Source: an uncultured Eubacterium sp.
Lineage (GTDB): Bacteria > Bacillota > Clostridia > Lachnospirales > Lachnospiraceae
Assembly: GCA_947090545.1 (NCBI GenBank)
Contig: CAMUPC010000002.1
Location: forward strand, 1 to 63,215
Direction of reading: 5' to 3'
DNA: 63,215 nucleotides
Below, piece after piece: positions 7,367 to 16,528 of the stretch. The position numbers were made by a program, and so were the translations under genes. Each line of letters starts with the position of its first letter. Position 1 is the first letter of the stretch. Under the pieces are notes generated by a model that saw only the letters and a program-made list of their open reading frames with translations, had not been told where the DNA came from and did not search any database.

Positions 7367-8542
7367 ATGAAAACATTTGCAGAAGAAGTCAAGGCACATC
7401 TGCTACAAAAGCTGATTCCCTTTTGGGAACAGTTAAAAGATGAGGAATACGGCGGCTATTACGGCTATATGGGTTTTGACCTGAAAATAGATAAGTATTA
7501 TGAAAAAGGGTGTATTTTAAACAGCAGAATCTTATGGTTTTTCTCAAATGCGTATTTGCTGTTTGGACACGAGCATTTAAAACAGGCGGCAGGCCATGCG
7601 TATCTGTTTTTAAAAGAGCATTGTCTGGATACCGAATACGGCGGTGTGTACTGGTCTGTGGCTTATGACGGAACGTGCATGGATTCGACCAAGCATACGT
7701 ATAATCAGGCATTTGCCGTTTATGCACTTTCTTCCTATTATGACGCGGTAAAAAAGGAAGAAGCGCTTGCGCTTGCGTTTCAGATCCAGGATTTGATACA
7801 GGAAAAGTGTACAGACGCACACGGATATTATCGGGAAGCATTTACCCGTGACTTTCAGCCAAAGGAGAATGAAAAGCTCTCAGAAAACGGAGTAATGGCG
7901 GAAAAGACGATGAATACCCTGCTGCATGTATTTGAGGCGTATACGGAGCTGTACCGTGTCAGCCAGGATGAAAAAATAGCTGACAGGCTGCGTTTTCTGC
8001 TGGATACCATAGAGGAAAAGGTATATAACCCGGTATTAGGCAGGCAGGAAGTATTTTTTGACAAAGACTGGAAGCCGCTGATAGACCTGTATTCGTATGG
8101 CCATGATATCGAAGCGGCATGGCTGGTCGACCGCGGTATCGAAGTATTACAGGATGCGGCGTATGCGAAAAAATTAGCGCCTGTTACCGATGCGGTCACA
8201 AACCACATTTATGAACGTGCGTTTGCAGGCAATTCGCTGGCAAACGAAGCAGAAAACGGTGTTGTAGACCAGACAAGGGTCTGGTGGGTGCAGGCGGAAA
8301 CAGTCGTTGGATTTGTAAATGCATGGCAGAAGCATCCGCACGAAGAAAAATGGCTGGACGGCGCCAAAAACGTGTGGGAGTATATCAAGGCAAAGCTGGT
8401 CGACAAACGGGAAGGCTCTGAATGGTTCTGGTCTGTGCAGCCAGATGGCACGCCAGATGAGAAACCAATCGTGGAACCATGGAAATGTCCTTATCATAAT
8501 GGAAGGATGTGCATGGAAGTCATCCGGCGGATCGGATCATGA
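7367..8542 (+). CDS. Cellobiose/mannobiose 2-epimerase (AGE family)
   Basis: AGE-superfamily (alpha/alpha)6-barrel epimerase, 391 residues, the length of cellobiose 2-epimerases. It inverts C2 of the reducing sugar, turning beta-1,4-mannobiose into 4-O-beta-mannosyl-glucose for the GH130 enzyme downstream. Candidate catalytic histidines are His246 in SYGHDIEAAWL and His377 in CPYHNGRM, both at conserved places. The gene begins 17 bases after the GH130 gene and ends 15 bases before the next, so it is in the same operon. The substrate is inferred from these neighbours. Confidence 0.9.
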   Translation: MKTFAEEVKAHLLQKLIPFWEQLKDEEYGGYYGYMGFDLKIDKYYEKGCILNSRILWFFSNAYLLFGHEHLKQAAGHAYLFLKEHCLDTEYGGVYWSVAYDGTCMDSTKHTYNQAFAVYALSSYYDAVKKEEALALAFQIQDLIQEKCTDAHGYYREAFTRDFQPKENEKLSENGVMAEKTMNTLLHVFEAYTELYRVSQDEKIADRLRFLLDTIEEKVYNPVLGRQEVFFDKDWKPLIDLYSYGHDIEAAWLVDRGIEVLQDAAYAKKLAPVTDAVTNHIYERAFAGNSLANEAENGVVDQTRVWWVQAETVVGFVNAWQKHPHEEKWLDGAKNVWEYIKAKLVDKREGSEWFWSVQPDGTPDEKPIVEPWKCPYHNGRMCMEVIRRIGS

Positions 8543-8557
8543 CAGGAGGGCAGAAGT

Positions 8558-9742
8558 ATGATTCATAAAAATTATGGCAAAGAGCTGGAAAAACAGGAAG
8601 CGCTGCTTTCCAGAAAAAATCAGAAGAGCGATTTTTATAACGGTATTTATGACAGGTATGTATATCCGGTGCTGACAAGAGAACATACGCCGCTTCACTG
8701 GCGCTATGACTTAAACCAAGAGACAAATCCATATTTTATGGAGCGGCTTGGCATCAATGCGGTTATGAATTCGGGCGCTGTTTTTATGAACGGCAAATAT
8801 TACCTGGTTGTCCGGGTGGAAGGCAACGACAGAAAGTCGTTTTTTGCGGTTGCAGAAAGCGGCAATGGCACGGAGGGCTTTCGGTTCTGGGATTATCCGG
8901 TTGTGCTGCCGGACACATGCCCGGAAGAAACAAATGTATATGATATGCGCCTGACACAGCATCAAGACGGATATATTTACGGTGTATTTTGTTCCGAGAG
9001 CAAAGATAGGGACAATCCAGATTTATCTGCGGCAGTGGCACAGGCAGGCATTGTACGGACAAAAGATTTAAAGGATTGGGAGAGGCTGGACAACCTGAAA
9101 ACGCTGCGCTCCCCGCAGCAGCGAAACGTCGTGCTGCATCCTGAATTTGTAGACGGAAAGTACGCGTTTTACACCCGCCCGATGGATGGATTTATCGAAA
9201 CCGGAAGCGGCGGCGGAATTGGATTCGGGCTGTGTGAACATATCGAACACGCAGTAATAGATGAGGAAAAGATCATCAGCCGCAGAATCTACCATACGCT
9301 GGCCGAGTCCAAAAACGGGGCAGGGGCAGTGCCGATCAAAGGAAAGAAGTGCTGGATTCATATCGCGCATGGCGTCCGCAATACGGCGGCAGGGCTGCGG
9401 TATGTACTGTATGTATTTGGCACAGATCTAAACGACCCGTCTCATGTAATCGCAGAGCCGTCCGGGGTGTTTCTCGTACCGCTTGGCAAAGAAAGGGTCG
9501 GAGACGTATCCAATGTTGTATTTACAAACGGCGCGGTTGCACGGGAAAACGGAGACGTATACATTTATTATGCGTCTTGTGATACACGGATGCATGTAGC
9601 TGCGACAACGATTGATCAACTGGAGGACTATCTGTTCCATACGCCAAAAGACCCGCTGCGTTCCCCGGACTGCGTAAAGCAGCGGTGCGGGCTGATCCGC
9701 AAAAATCTGGAGCTGTTAGAGAAATCAGAAAACAATCCATAA
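8558..9742 (+). CDS. GH130 4-O-beta-D-mannosyl-D-glucose phosphorylase
   Basis: Second GH130 enzyme, 394 residues, matching the longer subgroup 1 typified by MGP/RaMP1. It phosphorolyses mannosyl-beta-1,4-glucose to alpha-mannose-1-phosphate and glucose. The N-terminal helix region (about 30 residues longer than the other GH130) and the motif [10 protein letters not shown] with candidate general acid Asp129 support the call. The AGGAGGG site sits 6-7 bases before the ATG. With the epimerase directly upstream this is the known mannobiose-to-Man1P pathway. A phosphomannomutase is expected elsewhere in the genome. Confidence 0.92.
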   Translation: MIHKNYGKELEKQEALLSRKNQKSDFYNGIYDRYVYPVLTREHTPLHWRYDLNQETNPYFMERLGINAVMNSGAVFMNGKYYLVVRVEGNDRKSFFAVAESGNGTEGFRFWDYPVVLPDTCPEETNVYDMRLTQHQDGYIYGVFCSESKDRDNPDLSAAVAQAGIVRTKDLKDWERLDNLKTLRSPQQRNVVLHPEFVDGKYAFYTRPMDGFIETGSGGGIGFGLCEHIEHAVIDEEKIISRRIYHTLAESKNGAGAVPIKGKKCWIHIAHGVRNTAAGLRYVLYVFGTDLNDPSHVIAEPSGVFLVPLGKERVGDVSNVVFTNGAVARENGDVYIYYASCDTRMHVAATTIDQLEDYLFHTPKDPLRSPDCVKQRCGLIRKNLELLEKSENNP

Positions 9743-9762
9743 TACAATCAGGAAGGAATCTT

Positions 9763-10440
9763 ATGAAAAACTGGGCAGACGATATCTGGGAAAAAACAAA
9801 ACATATGGACCGAAACGCAAAGGCGGAATATATTTTGGATTATTACTGGTATCATATTCTGCTCGGTTTTCTTACGCTGTGCCTTTTGGCGCTTGGCATC
9901 TATCATGTCACATGGGGAAAGAAAAAGACAGCGTTTTCGCTCGTAATTGTCAATCAGCAGATCAACGCTGAAAGAGATAAAAAACTGCGGGATGGCTTTG
10001 CAGGCTTTTCAGCCATTCCTGTAAAGCAGATACAGGCGGACTCTGATTATATGATTTCATACGCGGATGTGCAGCTAAAAGGAACCAATGAAAGCTCTTA
10101 TGAAAAATTTTTCTTTGGCTGGTCGGCTGGAGCGGTCGATGCGGTGGTTATGCCAGAGAGCTTTTATCATTACTGCAAGGAGCAGAATGGAAGATTTTTG
10201 CCGCTTACCCGGCTGGCAGGCACTGTGCAGCCTGGGCCAGAAGAGCTGTTTTTAAAGGAAGATGGGATTTGCTATGGCATCTACGTGGAACAGTCATATT
10301 TGTCCGCATATTTTTTGGACAATGCATATGATCCGTATGTGCTTGTATTTCCGACAGAAGCAAAACATCAAAAAGCAGCCGGCAGATTTTTAGAGTATGC
10401 CTGGCAGCCTGGACAGGAGGAAACATCATATGAAGAGTAG
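9763..10440 (+). CDS. Hypothetical single-span membrane protein, 225 aa
   Basis: Begins at the ATG at 9763, preceded by AGGAAGG; the open frame extends further upstream but that overlaps the GH130 gene. One clear membrane segment (about residues 29-50, YHILLGFLTLCLLALGIYHV) follows a short cytoplasmic head that ends in an RNAKAEYILDYYW motif, and about 175 residues lie outside. I do not recognise a named family, though similar small proteins often accompany YesL-like genes in clostridial sugar loci. It overlaps the next gene by 11 bases, so the two are translationally coupled and may act together. Confidence 0.75.
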   Translation: MKNWADDIWEKTKHMDRNAKAEYILDYYWYHILLGFLTLCLLALGIYHVTWGKKKTAFSLVIVNQQINAERDKKLRDGFAGFSAIPVKQIQADSDYMISYADVQLKGTNESSYEKFFFGWSAGAVDAVVMPESFYHYCKEQNGRFLPLTRLAGTVQPGPEELFLKEDGICYGIYVEQSYLSAYFLDNAYDPYVLVFPTEAKHQKAAGRFLEYAWQPGQEETSYEE

Positions 10441-11053
10441 TTTTGATATCGACAATCCGTTTTTTGCATTTATGGGGGCGCTTGCAGATATCGTTATGGT
10501 AAATCTCTTATTTTTGATCTGTTCGGTTCCGGTTGTTACAATGGGAGCGTCTATGGCAGCTATGTATGAAACAATGCGCATTCTGCAAAAACGCCGGCTA
10601 CAGTCCGCATTTCACTGCTTTTTTACTGCGTTTCGCCATCATTTCAAAAAAAGCATTCCATTATGGCTGGTGCAGCTTCTGACAGGAGTGCTTTTGTTTT
10701 TTGACCTGAATGTTGCCAGTTCAGCGCCCAAAACGCCAGCCTGGAATATTATCGGCATGGTGGCAGGGGGATTGTTTTTGATCTGGACGATGGCAGCGTG
10801 CTATCTGTTTCCGGCACATATTTACGCTGGAAAAACAATTCGCCAGGCGCTGGCAAAGAGCATGTATCTGGCGGTAAGAAATCTTCCCTATACAGTTGTG
10901 ATGGCAGTATTAAACAGCATCCCAATCGTATGCCTGATGCTGGGGACGTATTTTATCGGAGTTGTGACACCTGTTTATCTGGCGGCCGGATTTGGGATGA
11001 CGGCTTATATCAATACGATGCTGCTGGAAAGATGCAAAGACATATGCGTATAG
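10430..11053 (+). CDS. YesL-like DUF624 membrane protein
   Basis: A 207-residue membrane protein of the YesL/DUF624 family, with about five hydrophobic spans and the conserved N-terminal pattern of a short polar start followed by VNLLFLICSVPVVTMGAS. The start at 10430 is fixed by CAGGAGG and lies inside the end of the previous gene. DUF624 genes are common in Firmicute glycan-utilisation operons next to ABC importers, but their molecular role is unknown. Here it belongs to the mannoside operon and may assist transporter assembly; that is inference. Confidence 0.82.
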   Translation: MKSSFDIDNPFFAFMGALADIVMVNLLFLICSVPVVTMGASMAAMYETMRILQKRRLQSAFHCFFTAFRHHFKKSIPLWLVQLLTGVLLFFDLNVASSAPKTPAWNIIGMVAGGLFLIWTMAACYLFPAHIYAGKTIRQALAKSMYLAVRNLPYTVVMAVLNSIPIVCLMLGTYFIGVVTPVYLAAGFGMTAYINTMLLERCKDICV

Positions 11054-11159
11054 ATGCAGCACGTTATCATGCTTCCTGATGACAGTTTTTAGAGGCACAT
11101 TATAGGATCAAATAAACGCTGCGGTATAGCAGCCGCAGAGAAAGAGAGGGCAATTGTCC

Positions 11160-12113
11160 ATGGCACAGACAAAACAGCCGGCTATATTTTTACAGCCGCA
11201 GTTTAAAGAAAATATCTGGGGAGGCAGCCGGCTGTACACCGAGTATGGCTATGATATTCCTGGCAGCCATACAGGGGAATGCTGGGGCATATCCGCACAT
11301 CCAAACGGGGATTGTACAGTAAGAGAAGGGATTTACAAAGGGATGAAATTATCGCAACTGTGGGCTACACAGCGCCGTCTGTTCGGCAATCTGCCAGGTG
11401 AGCAGTTTCCGCTTCTTGTAAAGATGATAGATGCCAGAGAGGATTTGAGCATTCAGGTGCATCCAGACGACGCGTATGCATCAGCACATGAAGGCGGCTC
11501 TCTCGGCAAGACAGAGTGCTGGTATCTGTTAGACTGCCCAAGCGACGCGCAGCTTGTCGTCGGGCATCACGCTCGTACAAAGCAGGAGCTGAAACATATG
11601 ATTGAACAAGGAAAGTGGGAAGATCTGATACGCCGGATTCCGGTTCAAAAAGGTGATTTGATACAGATAGAGCCAGGTACCGTTCATGCGATTACAGCAG
11701 GCTGCCTGATCTTGGAGACACAGCAAAGCAGCGATGTTACTTACCGTGTGTATGACTACGGGCGGCTGACGGATGGTAAACCACGCCAGTTACATATCGC
11801 GCAAAGTATAGACGTCATTACTGTTCCGGCAAAAAGCATCGGCGACAGTGTGAAAAATCTGTCGTCCCTGGCAGAAAATAAATGGCATGAAGCCATTGCA
11901 TGTTCTTATTATAAAGTGTTCCTGCTGCATGTAAACGGAACCTATGCATTTGAGCAGAACAATCCGTTTTTAACGATCAGTGTTGTGGAAGGAAGCGGGC
12001 AGATCGATGGAAATGCGTTAAAAAAAGGAGATCACCTGATTCTTCCTGCGGGGTACGGTACGGCTCAGATCAGCGGCAATGTGAAGCTGGTTGCTTCTGC
12101 GGTGCCTGTGTAA
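11160..12113 (+). CDS. manA: Mannose-6-phosphate isomerase, class I
   Basis: Zinc-dependent cupin isomerase of 317 residues converting mannose-6-phosphate to fructose-6-phosphate. The metal-site signature IQVHPDDAYA and the downstream GTVHAI are present, as is the N-terminal KENIWGG motif. The start is ATG 11160, spaced 9 bases from AGAGAGGG; an in-frame TTG at 11154 is less likely. It follows the DUF624 gene by about 105 bases with a small CTGCGG/CCGCAG hairpin between, so it may have its own ribosome loading or promoter. It completes the route from imported mannosides to glycolysis, and a strong terminator lies behind it. Confidence 0.95.
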   Translation: MAQTKQPAIFLQPQFKENIWGGSRLYTEYGYDIPGSHTGECWGISAHPNGDCTVREGIYKGMKLSQLWATQRRLFGNLPGEQFPLLVKMIDAREDLSIQVHPDDAYASAHEGGSLGKTECWYLLDCPSDAQLVVGHHARTKQELKHMIEQGKWEDLIRRIPVQKGDLIQIEPGTVHAITAGCLILETQQSSDVTYRVYDYGRLTDGKPRQLHIAQSIDVITVPAKSIGDSVKNLSSLAENKWHEAIACSYYKVFLLHVNGTYAFEQNNPFLTISVVEGSGQIDGNALKKGDHLILPAGYGTAQISGNVKLVASAVPV

Positions 12114-12193
12114 GCAGAAGCAACTGCATTTTTGTGCATATAAGGACGCCAAAGAACGAGATTCATTGTTTTCACAGGCATCAAAAAGAAAAT

Positions 12194-12231
12194 GAAGGGA
12201 AACACTTCGTAAAGAAGCTGTTTCCCTTTTC
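12194..12231 (+). terminator. Rho-independent terminator of the mannoside locus
   Basis: GAAGGGAAACA with an inner TTC pairs with GAA and TGTTTCCCTTTTC around GTAAA, giving a long stem that ends in T. It lies 80 bases after manA. Confidence 0.75.
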
Positions 12232-12395
12232 TATTGTCATTATGGCTTCGCCGAAATGAGCAATTTAAGGAAATGGCTGGAGCTCTTTATTAGAAAGGAT
12301 TTCAGCAGGTTTCTGAAATTTGATAATATGCTTTGTTAAGGCTTGTTTTTATGGCAATTATATTGAAAAAAGAATTATTTGGCCTTACGTCGGTT

Positions 12396-12800
12396 TTAGT
12401 CAGTTTTAAATTGAGTATCTGTTAAAATAGATATTTTATTTAGCGCATTTATGATTTCAGCGTTCGAATAACCATTTTCATTTAATAAGTTGATTATATT
12501 TGCAGGAATATCTTCTATTTTTTTGGGAATGACCATTCTGGGAAGTTTAGTTCCATTTCTTTGCCGGGCTATAAGATCAGCATCTTCAAACTCTTTTAGG
12601 AATATATTGGCTTATCATATCCCATCTTATATTCGTCCTTGATTTGTTTGTTTGAAATATTATCCTTGCCCAGTAACCATATAATCATTTTTGCCAGTTT
12701 TTCATCATGTGTTTCTTCTGCTGATGTCAAAATTCATATTATCAAGCATGTCCATTATTTCTTCTGGAGGCATATATGCGCCTTGCAGCCTTTTGATTCC
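12396..12800 (-). pseudogene. Frameshifted remnant of a winged-helix-like protein gene
   Basis: Reading the minus strand, three adjacent frames give one continuous-looking protein: EGIKRLQGAYMPPEEIMDML, then EKLAKMIIWLLGKDNISNKQ with IKDEYKMGYDK, then NIFLKEFEDADLIARQRN and on to ALNKISILTDTQFKTD and a stop at 12396. Two frameshifts (near 12720 and 12615) break it. The central block resembles the winged-helix gamma domain of FtsK/SpoIIIE-like proteins. The 5' end is lost at about 12800 where unrelated sequence begins. A decayed gene, probably from a former mobile element. Confidence 0.6.
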
Positions 12801-12824
12801 TTCGTGTTGATCACATTTAAAATA

Positions 12825-13283
12825 GTACGCTGGCTGGCAGGCAGAACCTTCGGGCGGGCTGCTTTGCCCTGGACGCTGTCCTTAAGGAAATAAAAACCGG
12901 GGACTGGAAGTCTTCCGGCATACAGCGGGTACTGCTGGTGACAAGGGACAGTTACCTGTACCAGGGGGTCGCTGACGGGCGTCTTTTCATATGGGAGATG
13001 CATGAGTGGATGGTCAGTGAAAGACGGCACAATTACGGAAAGGGCGAACCGGGACCTCTGGGAAGACATGGCGGATACCCTGAATGAGTATAGAGACAGC
13101 GGCATTAAAGTGGTGCCGGAGCGTCTGTACCAGGAAAATTACTCTATCCTCAGTACGCTTGAGGCAAACCCGATTACGCTGGCGCTGGAGGCGTCAAATG
13201 GGACAGGCCTTATGAAAGACAGATGTTTTGAGGAAACTTTCGGGGTCGCTGGCAAAAAAGGCTGGCCGGAAGCCGGGGCATGA
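12825..13283 (+). pseudogene. Broken RNase H-like gene fragment
   Basis: Two overlapping plus-strand frames join to one protein: AGRQNLRAGCFALDAVLKEI and then IQRVLLVTRDSYLYQG and WEMHEWMVS in one frame, continuing as VKDGTITERANRDLWEDMAD with SGIKV in another (frameshift near 13020). The order NLRA-ALDA, V-TxDS-Y, a tryptophan-rich turn, then RNRDLWE recalls the RNase H fold. The start is missing and the end is an arbitrary stop. It abuts the minus-strand remnant at about 12800, marking a recombination joint. Confidence 0.5.
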
Positions 13284-13352
13284 ATTTTGTAAATTTGTGT
13301 GGCTGCCTTTTGGAAAGTATGATACAATGACTGGTAACAGGAACGGGCATGT

Positions 13353-14055
13353 ATGATGGAAAATATAAAAAGCGCCATACAGCAGCGGCTGTTCAAGATG
13401 CTGTTTGTAAAGTATCAGGAACTTTTGAAGGAACTGGTTGCAGAACTTCTTGGGATTCCGCTGGAAAGCATTGAAACGTTTACCATAAAGAATCCGGAAA
13501 TGCCGCCGGAAAACCTTGGCGACAAGTTCTGCAGGCTGGATATCAATATGACGGTGAACGGCCAGCAGGTCGACCTGGAGGTGCAGGTCAGCAATGAGGG
13601 TGATTACCCGGAGAGGGTCATGTACTACTGGGCGAGGGAGTTTTCATCCGCGCTGCTTACCGGGCAGGGCTATTCTGAACTGCCAAGGACAATTATTATC
13701 AGTATTATTGATTTTGTACAGTTTGACTGCGTGGAATACCATTCATTCTTCCAGGCTGCTGTGGCTTTCACTGTTCAAAGCAGATACGGAAGAAGAACTG
13801 GAGAAAATTAAAGAAATGGAGGTGCCAGTTATGAGCCAGGCGATCAATGCTTATTATACGATTACGGCTTCGTCAGAGTTTCGGGAAAAAGAACGGCTCC
13901 GGGAAAAAGCAAGGCATGATGAAGCGCAGGCATTGTATAATGCGGATCGGAATGCCAAGATAGGAATTGCACGGAATCTTTTAGAAATGAATATGCCACA
14001 TGATCAAATTGCAAAAGCAACAGATCTAACACTTGAAGAAATTGACAGCTTATAA
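13353..14055 (+). pseudogene. Rpn/PD-(D/E)XK nuclease family transposase, internally deleted
   Basis: The N-terminal part (13353-13770) is a typical Rpn-type PD-(D/E)XK recombination-promoting nuclease: FKMLFVKYQELLKELVAELL, then RLDINMTVNGQQVDLEVQV with the D...ExQ active-site pattern, and YYWAREFSSALLTGQGY. It then switches to another frame, LFKADTEEELEKIKEM through DQIAKATDLTLEEID, which is the family's C-terminal tail. About 80 middle residues are missing at the joint near 13765, so deletion plus frameshift has inactivated it. These nuclease genes are abundant and often decayed in Lachnospiraceae. Confidence 0.75.
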
Positions 14056-14061
14056 GATGAT

Positions 14062-14101
14062 AAAAAAGCGGATTCCTAGCCATTTAGGGTATCTGCTTTT
14101 T
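14062..14101 (+). terminator. Rho-independent terminator
   Basis: AAAAAGCGGAT and CCTA pair with TTAGG and ATCTGCTTTTT around a GCCAT loop, giving a long stem with a T tract, directly after the Rpn remnant. The remaining 330 bases to 14433 are AT-rich and I see nothing else definite in them. Confidence 0.75.
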
Positions 14102-14433
14102 ACGTGGATAGCGTATTTTTGGTGTTTTCTGTAACGTATGTGTAGCTATAGGCACATCAAACATTTACGAAAAATCAGTGGTTGATAAAAATATTCATTG
14201 AAAACACTGGTACGGCTATATCTAAAAGAAAGTATAACATATCAAATATATTTTTCTGAGTTTTGATTTCTTCATGAAAACATGTTTAAAGTCGCAGTTT
14301 AAAGATACAGAAAGCGAGGGAATTAGATTTAAAATTGGATAAAATAAGATAAAACGTTAAAATCGCGATGTGAATAAAGCTGAAGGAATTTTTCGAATGA
14401 TACTGTCTGGCTGCATATATAGGATAGAGAGTA

Positions 14434-14676
14434 ATGAAAAATAATTATGCAATAACGGATAATTTATTATCTGTAATTGAGGCAGAGCTGGATAAGAAGT
14501 TTTATGGCATGAAGTTATTACAGTCAGATCAGGCTGAATATTCGACGGATGAGTATATTCAATTCAAAATAGTGGGTATCCACAAAAAATATAATTTTCT
14601 CATTATGGCTCCGCAAAGCGGAGTTGTATTGGAATCTAAGTCGATACAATCTGTTACTGCTGTATCATATTCTTGA
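14434..14676 (+). CDS. Hypothetical protein, 80 aa
   Basis: A short open frame with a weak ribosome site (GGATAGAGAG) before the ATG, in an AT-rich stretch between the Rpn remnant and a toxin-antitoxin pair. It contains LLSVIEAELDKKFYGMKLLQ (helical) followed by beta-like segments (FKIVGIHKKYNFLIMAP). No signal peptide, membrane span or known motif is recognised. It could be a small cargo gene of the same accessory island. Confidence 0.45.
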   Translation: MKNNYAITDNLLSVIEAELDKKFYGMKLLQSDQAEYSTDEYIQFKIVGIHKKYNFLIMAPQSGVVLESKSIQSVTAVSYS

Positions 14677-14785
14677 AAAAGTGAAATCGGTATGGTAGTA
14701 TGACTGTAAGATTACAAGGGAGCTAAGATCTTGTGCAAAATTATGGAAGAATAGGCTGCTTAAGAGAATGAAAGGAAGAATGTTT

Positions 14786-15028
14786 ATGACAATGATAAAA
14801 GAAAGGGCTGTTGAAATGATACAGCGTATGCCAGAGGAAAATATGCTGTATGTAATTAATATTTTGCAAAATCTGGAAGCGATGTCAGCAGACAAAGAAA
14901 AGGATAAGCAGAAAGCAGAGACGGCACTTAAGAATATATTGGAAATGGAAAAAAGGCTGCCGGAAGACTTTGATCCAGAAAAAGAACTGCAGGAAGCGAG
15001 AATGGAAAAATATGATTATTTTAGTTGA
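14786..15028 (+). CDS. Antitoxin-like small protein of a PIN toxin pair
   Basis: An 80-residue acidic helical protein directly upstream of, and overlapping by 17 bases, a PIN-domain gene, the normal order of type II toxin-antitoxin operons. The start at 14786 is chosen because AAAGGAAG lies 8 bases before it; ATGs at 14768 and 14780 lie on or next to that site. The N-terminal MIKERAVEMIQRMPEENMLY pattern resembles antitoxins with a short N-terminal helical domain; the C-terminus (LPEDFDPEKELQEARMEKY) would wrap the toxin. The exact antitoxin family is not identified. Confidence 0.7.
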   Translation: MTMIKERAVEMIQRMPEENMLYVINILQNLEAMSADKEKDKQKAETALKNILEMEKRLPEDFDPEKELQEARMEKYDYFS

Positions 15029-15422
15029 TACAAATATTATACTGGATGTTTTATTAAAGAGGGAGCCTTATATGGGTGCATCCCGAATGATCTTAACAAA
15101 GTGTGCTAAGAGGGAGGTCATCGGATGTATAGCGGCTCACAGTATTCCCAATCTGTTTTATATTTTAAGAAAAGCATATTCGCAGCAGGAGAGACGCTGG
15201 TTTATCAGAAATTTGTGCGATATTTTTCGGATATCGGATTTGAATGCAGAAAAAATTATGCAGGCTGTAGAAAATGAGGAATTTACAGATTTTGAAGACT
15301 GTCTGCAGGCAGAATGTGCAGCAGCGGAGCTGGCAGATTATATTGTAACGAGAAATCAGGATGATTATAAGAAATCCAGGATAAAGGTAATTGGACCAGA
15401 TGAATTTTTAAAATTATTGTAG
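15012..15422 (+). CDS. PIN-domain toxin (VapC-like ribonuclease)
   Basis: A 136-residue PIN-domain protein: the opening MIILVDTNIILDVLLKREPY holds the first catalytic aspartate (D in VDTN), and the later FEDCLQAECA and DYIVTRNQDD segments carry the remaining acidic residues of the metal site. PIN toxins cut RNA, often tRNA or rRNA. ATG 15012 lies within the antitoxin gene, so translation is coupled. The pair stands alone between a decayed region and a PHP phosphatase gene, as for a mobile stabilisation module. Confidence 0.85.
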   Translation: MIILVDTNIILDVLLKREPYMGASRMILTKCAKREVIGCIAAHSIPNLFYILRKAYSQQERRWFIRNLCDIFRISDLNAEKIMQAVENEEFTDFEDCLQAECAAAELADYIVTRNQDDYKKSRIKVIGPDEFLKLL

Positions 15423-15452
15423 ATAAGCGCATGGATGAAACCATGCGCTTAT
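15423..15452 (+). terminator. Perfect 12-bp hairpin after the PIN gene
   Basis: ATAAGCGCATGG pairs perfectly with CCATGCGCTTAT around ATGAAA. There is no T tract, so it may be a weak or factor-assisted terminator or an mRNA 3' stabiliser. Confidence 0.55.
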
Positions 15453-15594
15453 TGCGCCTAAGCTTCTTAAATCAGTACGCTTTGCATCTGTGCACGATTG
15501 TTATGAAATACGAGGAAAATAATGATATATTTTCCTAAAAAGAAACAGTATAATGATGTCAACAGAAAAACACGATGCCAAGGGAGGAGAAACA

Positions 15595-16425
15595 ATGGTA
15601 GCAGATTATCATGTGCATACGCAATACAGTGATGATTCCACATATCCAATGGAGCAGGTTGTAGCAGACGCGGTCAAAATGGGCATGGATGAGATATGTT
15701 TTACAGACCATGTGGATTATGGAATAAAGTCTGATTGGGACAGTGAAAAAACAATCGAATATCGGGACGGAGAGCCTCTTGCGAATGTGAATTACCCTTA
15801 TTATATGGATGAAATAAAACAAATGCGGTATTTGTACGGCAGCCAGATCGGGATCAAAACGGGTTTGGAGTTTGGCATACAGGTACATACGATTCCGCAA
15901 TACGAACAGCTTTTTAGCAAATACAAGTTTGATTTTATTATTTTGTCCATTCATCAGGTGGATGACAAGGAATTTTGGACACAGGATTTTCAGGCGGGAA
16001 AAACGCAGCAGGAATACAATGAGCGTTACTACGATGAAATGTTAAAAGTGGTAAAGAGGTATAAAAATTATAGTGTGCTTGGTCACATGGATTTAATCAC
16101 ACGATATGATCAAGCGGGGATTTACCCGTTTGATAAAATAAAACCTTTTGTGGAGGAGATACTTAAAATCGTAATCGCAGATGGAAAAGGAATCGAGCTG
16201 AATACTTCTTACCACCGATATGGATTGGCAGACACAACTCCTTCTAAACAAATATTAGAGCTATACAGAGAACTTGGAGGAGAGATTCTTACAATCGGCA
16301 GCGACAGCCATAAGCCAGAACACTTGGGAAGGTACATTGAGGAAAGCAAAAAGCTGCTGCGTGCAATGGGATTTCAAAGTTTTTGCACATATCACGGGAT
16401 GAAGCCAGAATTTCACAGATTATAA
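15595..16425 (+). CDS. PHP-domain phosphatase, histidinol-phosphatase (HisJ) family
   Basis: A 276-residue PHP metal-dependent phosphoesterase. The diagnostic DYHVHTQYSDD (first two histidines) and CFTDHVDYG motifs are near the N-terminus, with HQVDD, GHMD and GSDSHKPEHLG supplying further metal ligands. GGGAGGAG sits 6 bases before ATG 15595, so the longer frame from 15553 is rejected. HisJ-type enzymes remove phosphate from histidinol phosphate, but many paralogues act on other sugar phosphates. No his genes are nearby, so the substrate is uncertain. Monocistronic, just ahead of the palindrome-flanked region of the polysaccharide cluster. Confidence 0.85.
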   Translation: MVADYHVHTQYSDDSTYPMEQVVADAVKMGMDEICFTDHVDYGIKSDWDSEKTIEYRDGEPLANVNYPYYMDEIKQMRYLYGSQIGIKTGLEFGIQVHTIPQYEQLFSKYKFDFIILSIHQVDDKEFWTQDFQAGKTQQEYNERYYDEMLKVVKRYKNYSVLGHMDLITRYDQAGIYPFDKIKPFVEEILKIVIADGKGIELNTSYHRYGLADTTPSKQILELYRELGGEILTIGSDSHKPEHLGRYIEESKKLLRAMGFQSFCTYHGMKPEFHRL

Positions 16426-16489
16426 AGCAAAGGGAAATGCGTGAAGAAGAATGGTTTTATTAAAAATCTGCTGACATTGGTTTCTAATG

Positions 16490-16528
16490 CTTATACACAA
16501 TATTTTCTAGTAAAATGTTGTGTATAAG
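16490..16528. promoter_or_regulatory. 39-bp palindrome, site 1 of an inverted pair
   Basis: CTTATACACAATATTTT (16490-16506) and AAAATGTTGTGTATAAG (16512-16528) pair at 16 of 17 positions around CTAGT. Its inner 27 bases match the reverse complement of site 2 (16783-16809) at 24 positions. It could be an operator or a site-specific recombination site. Confidence 0.6.
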
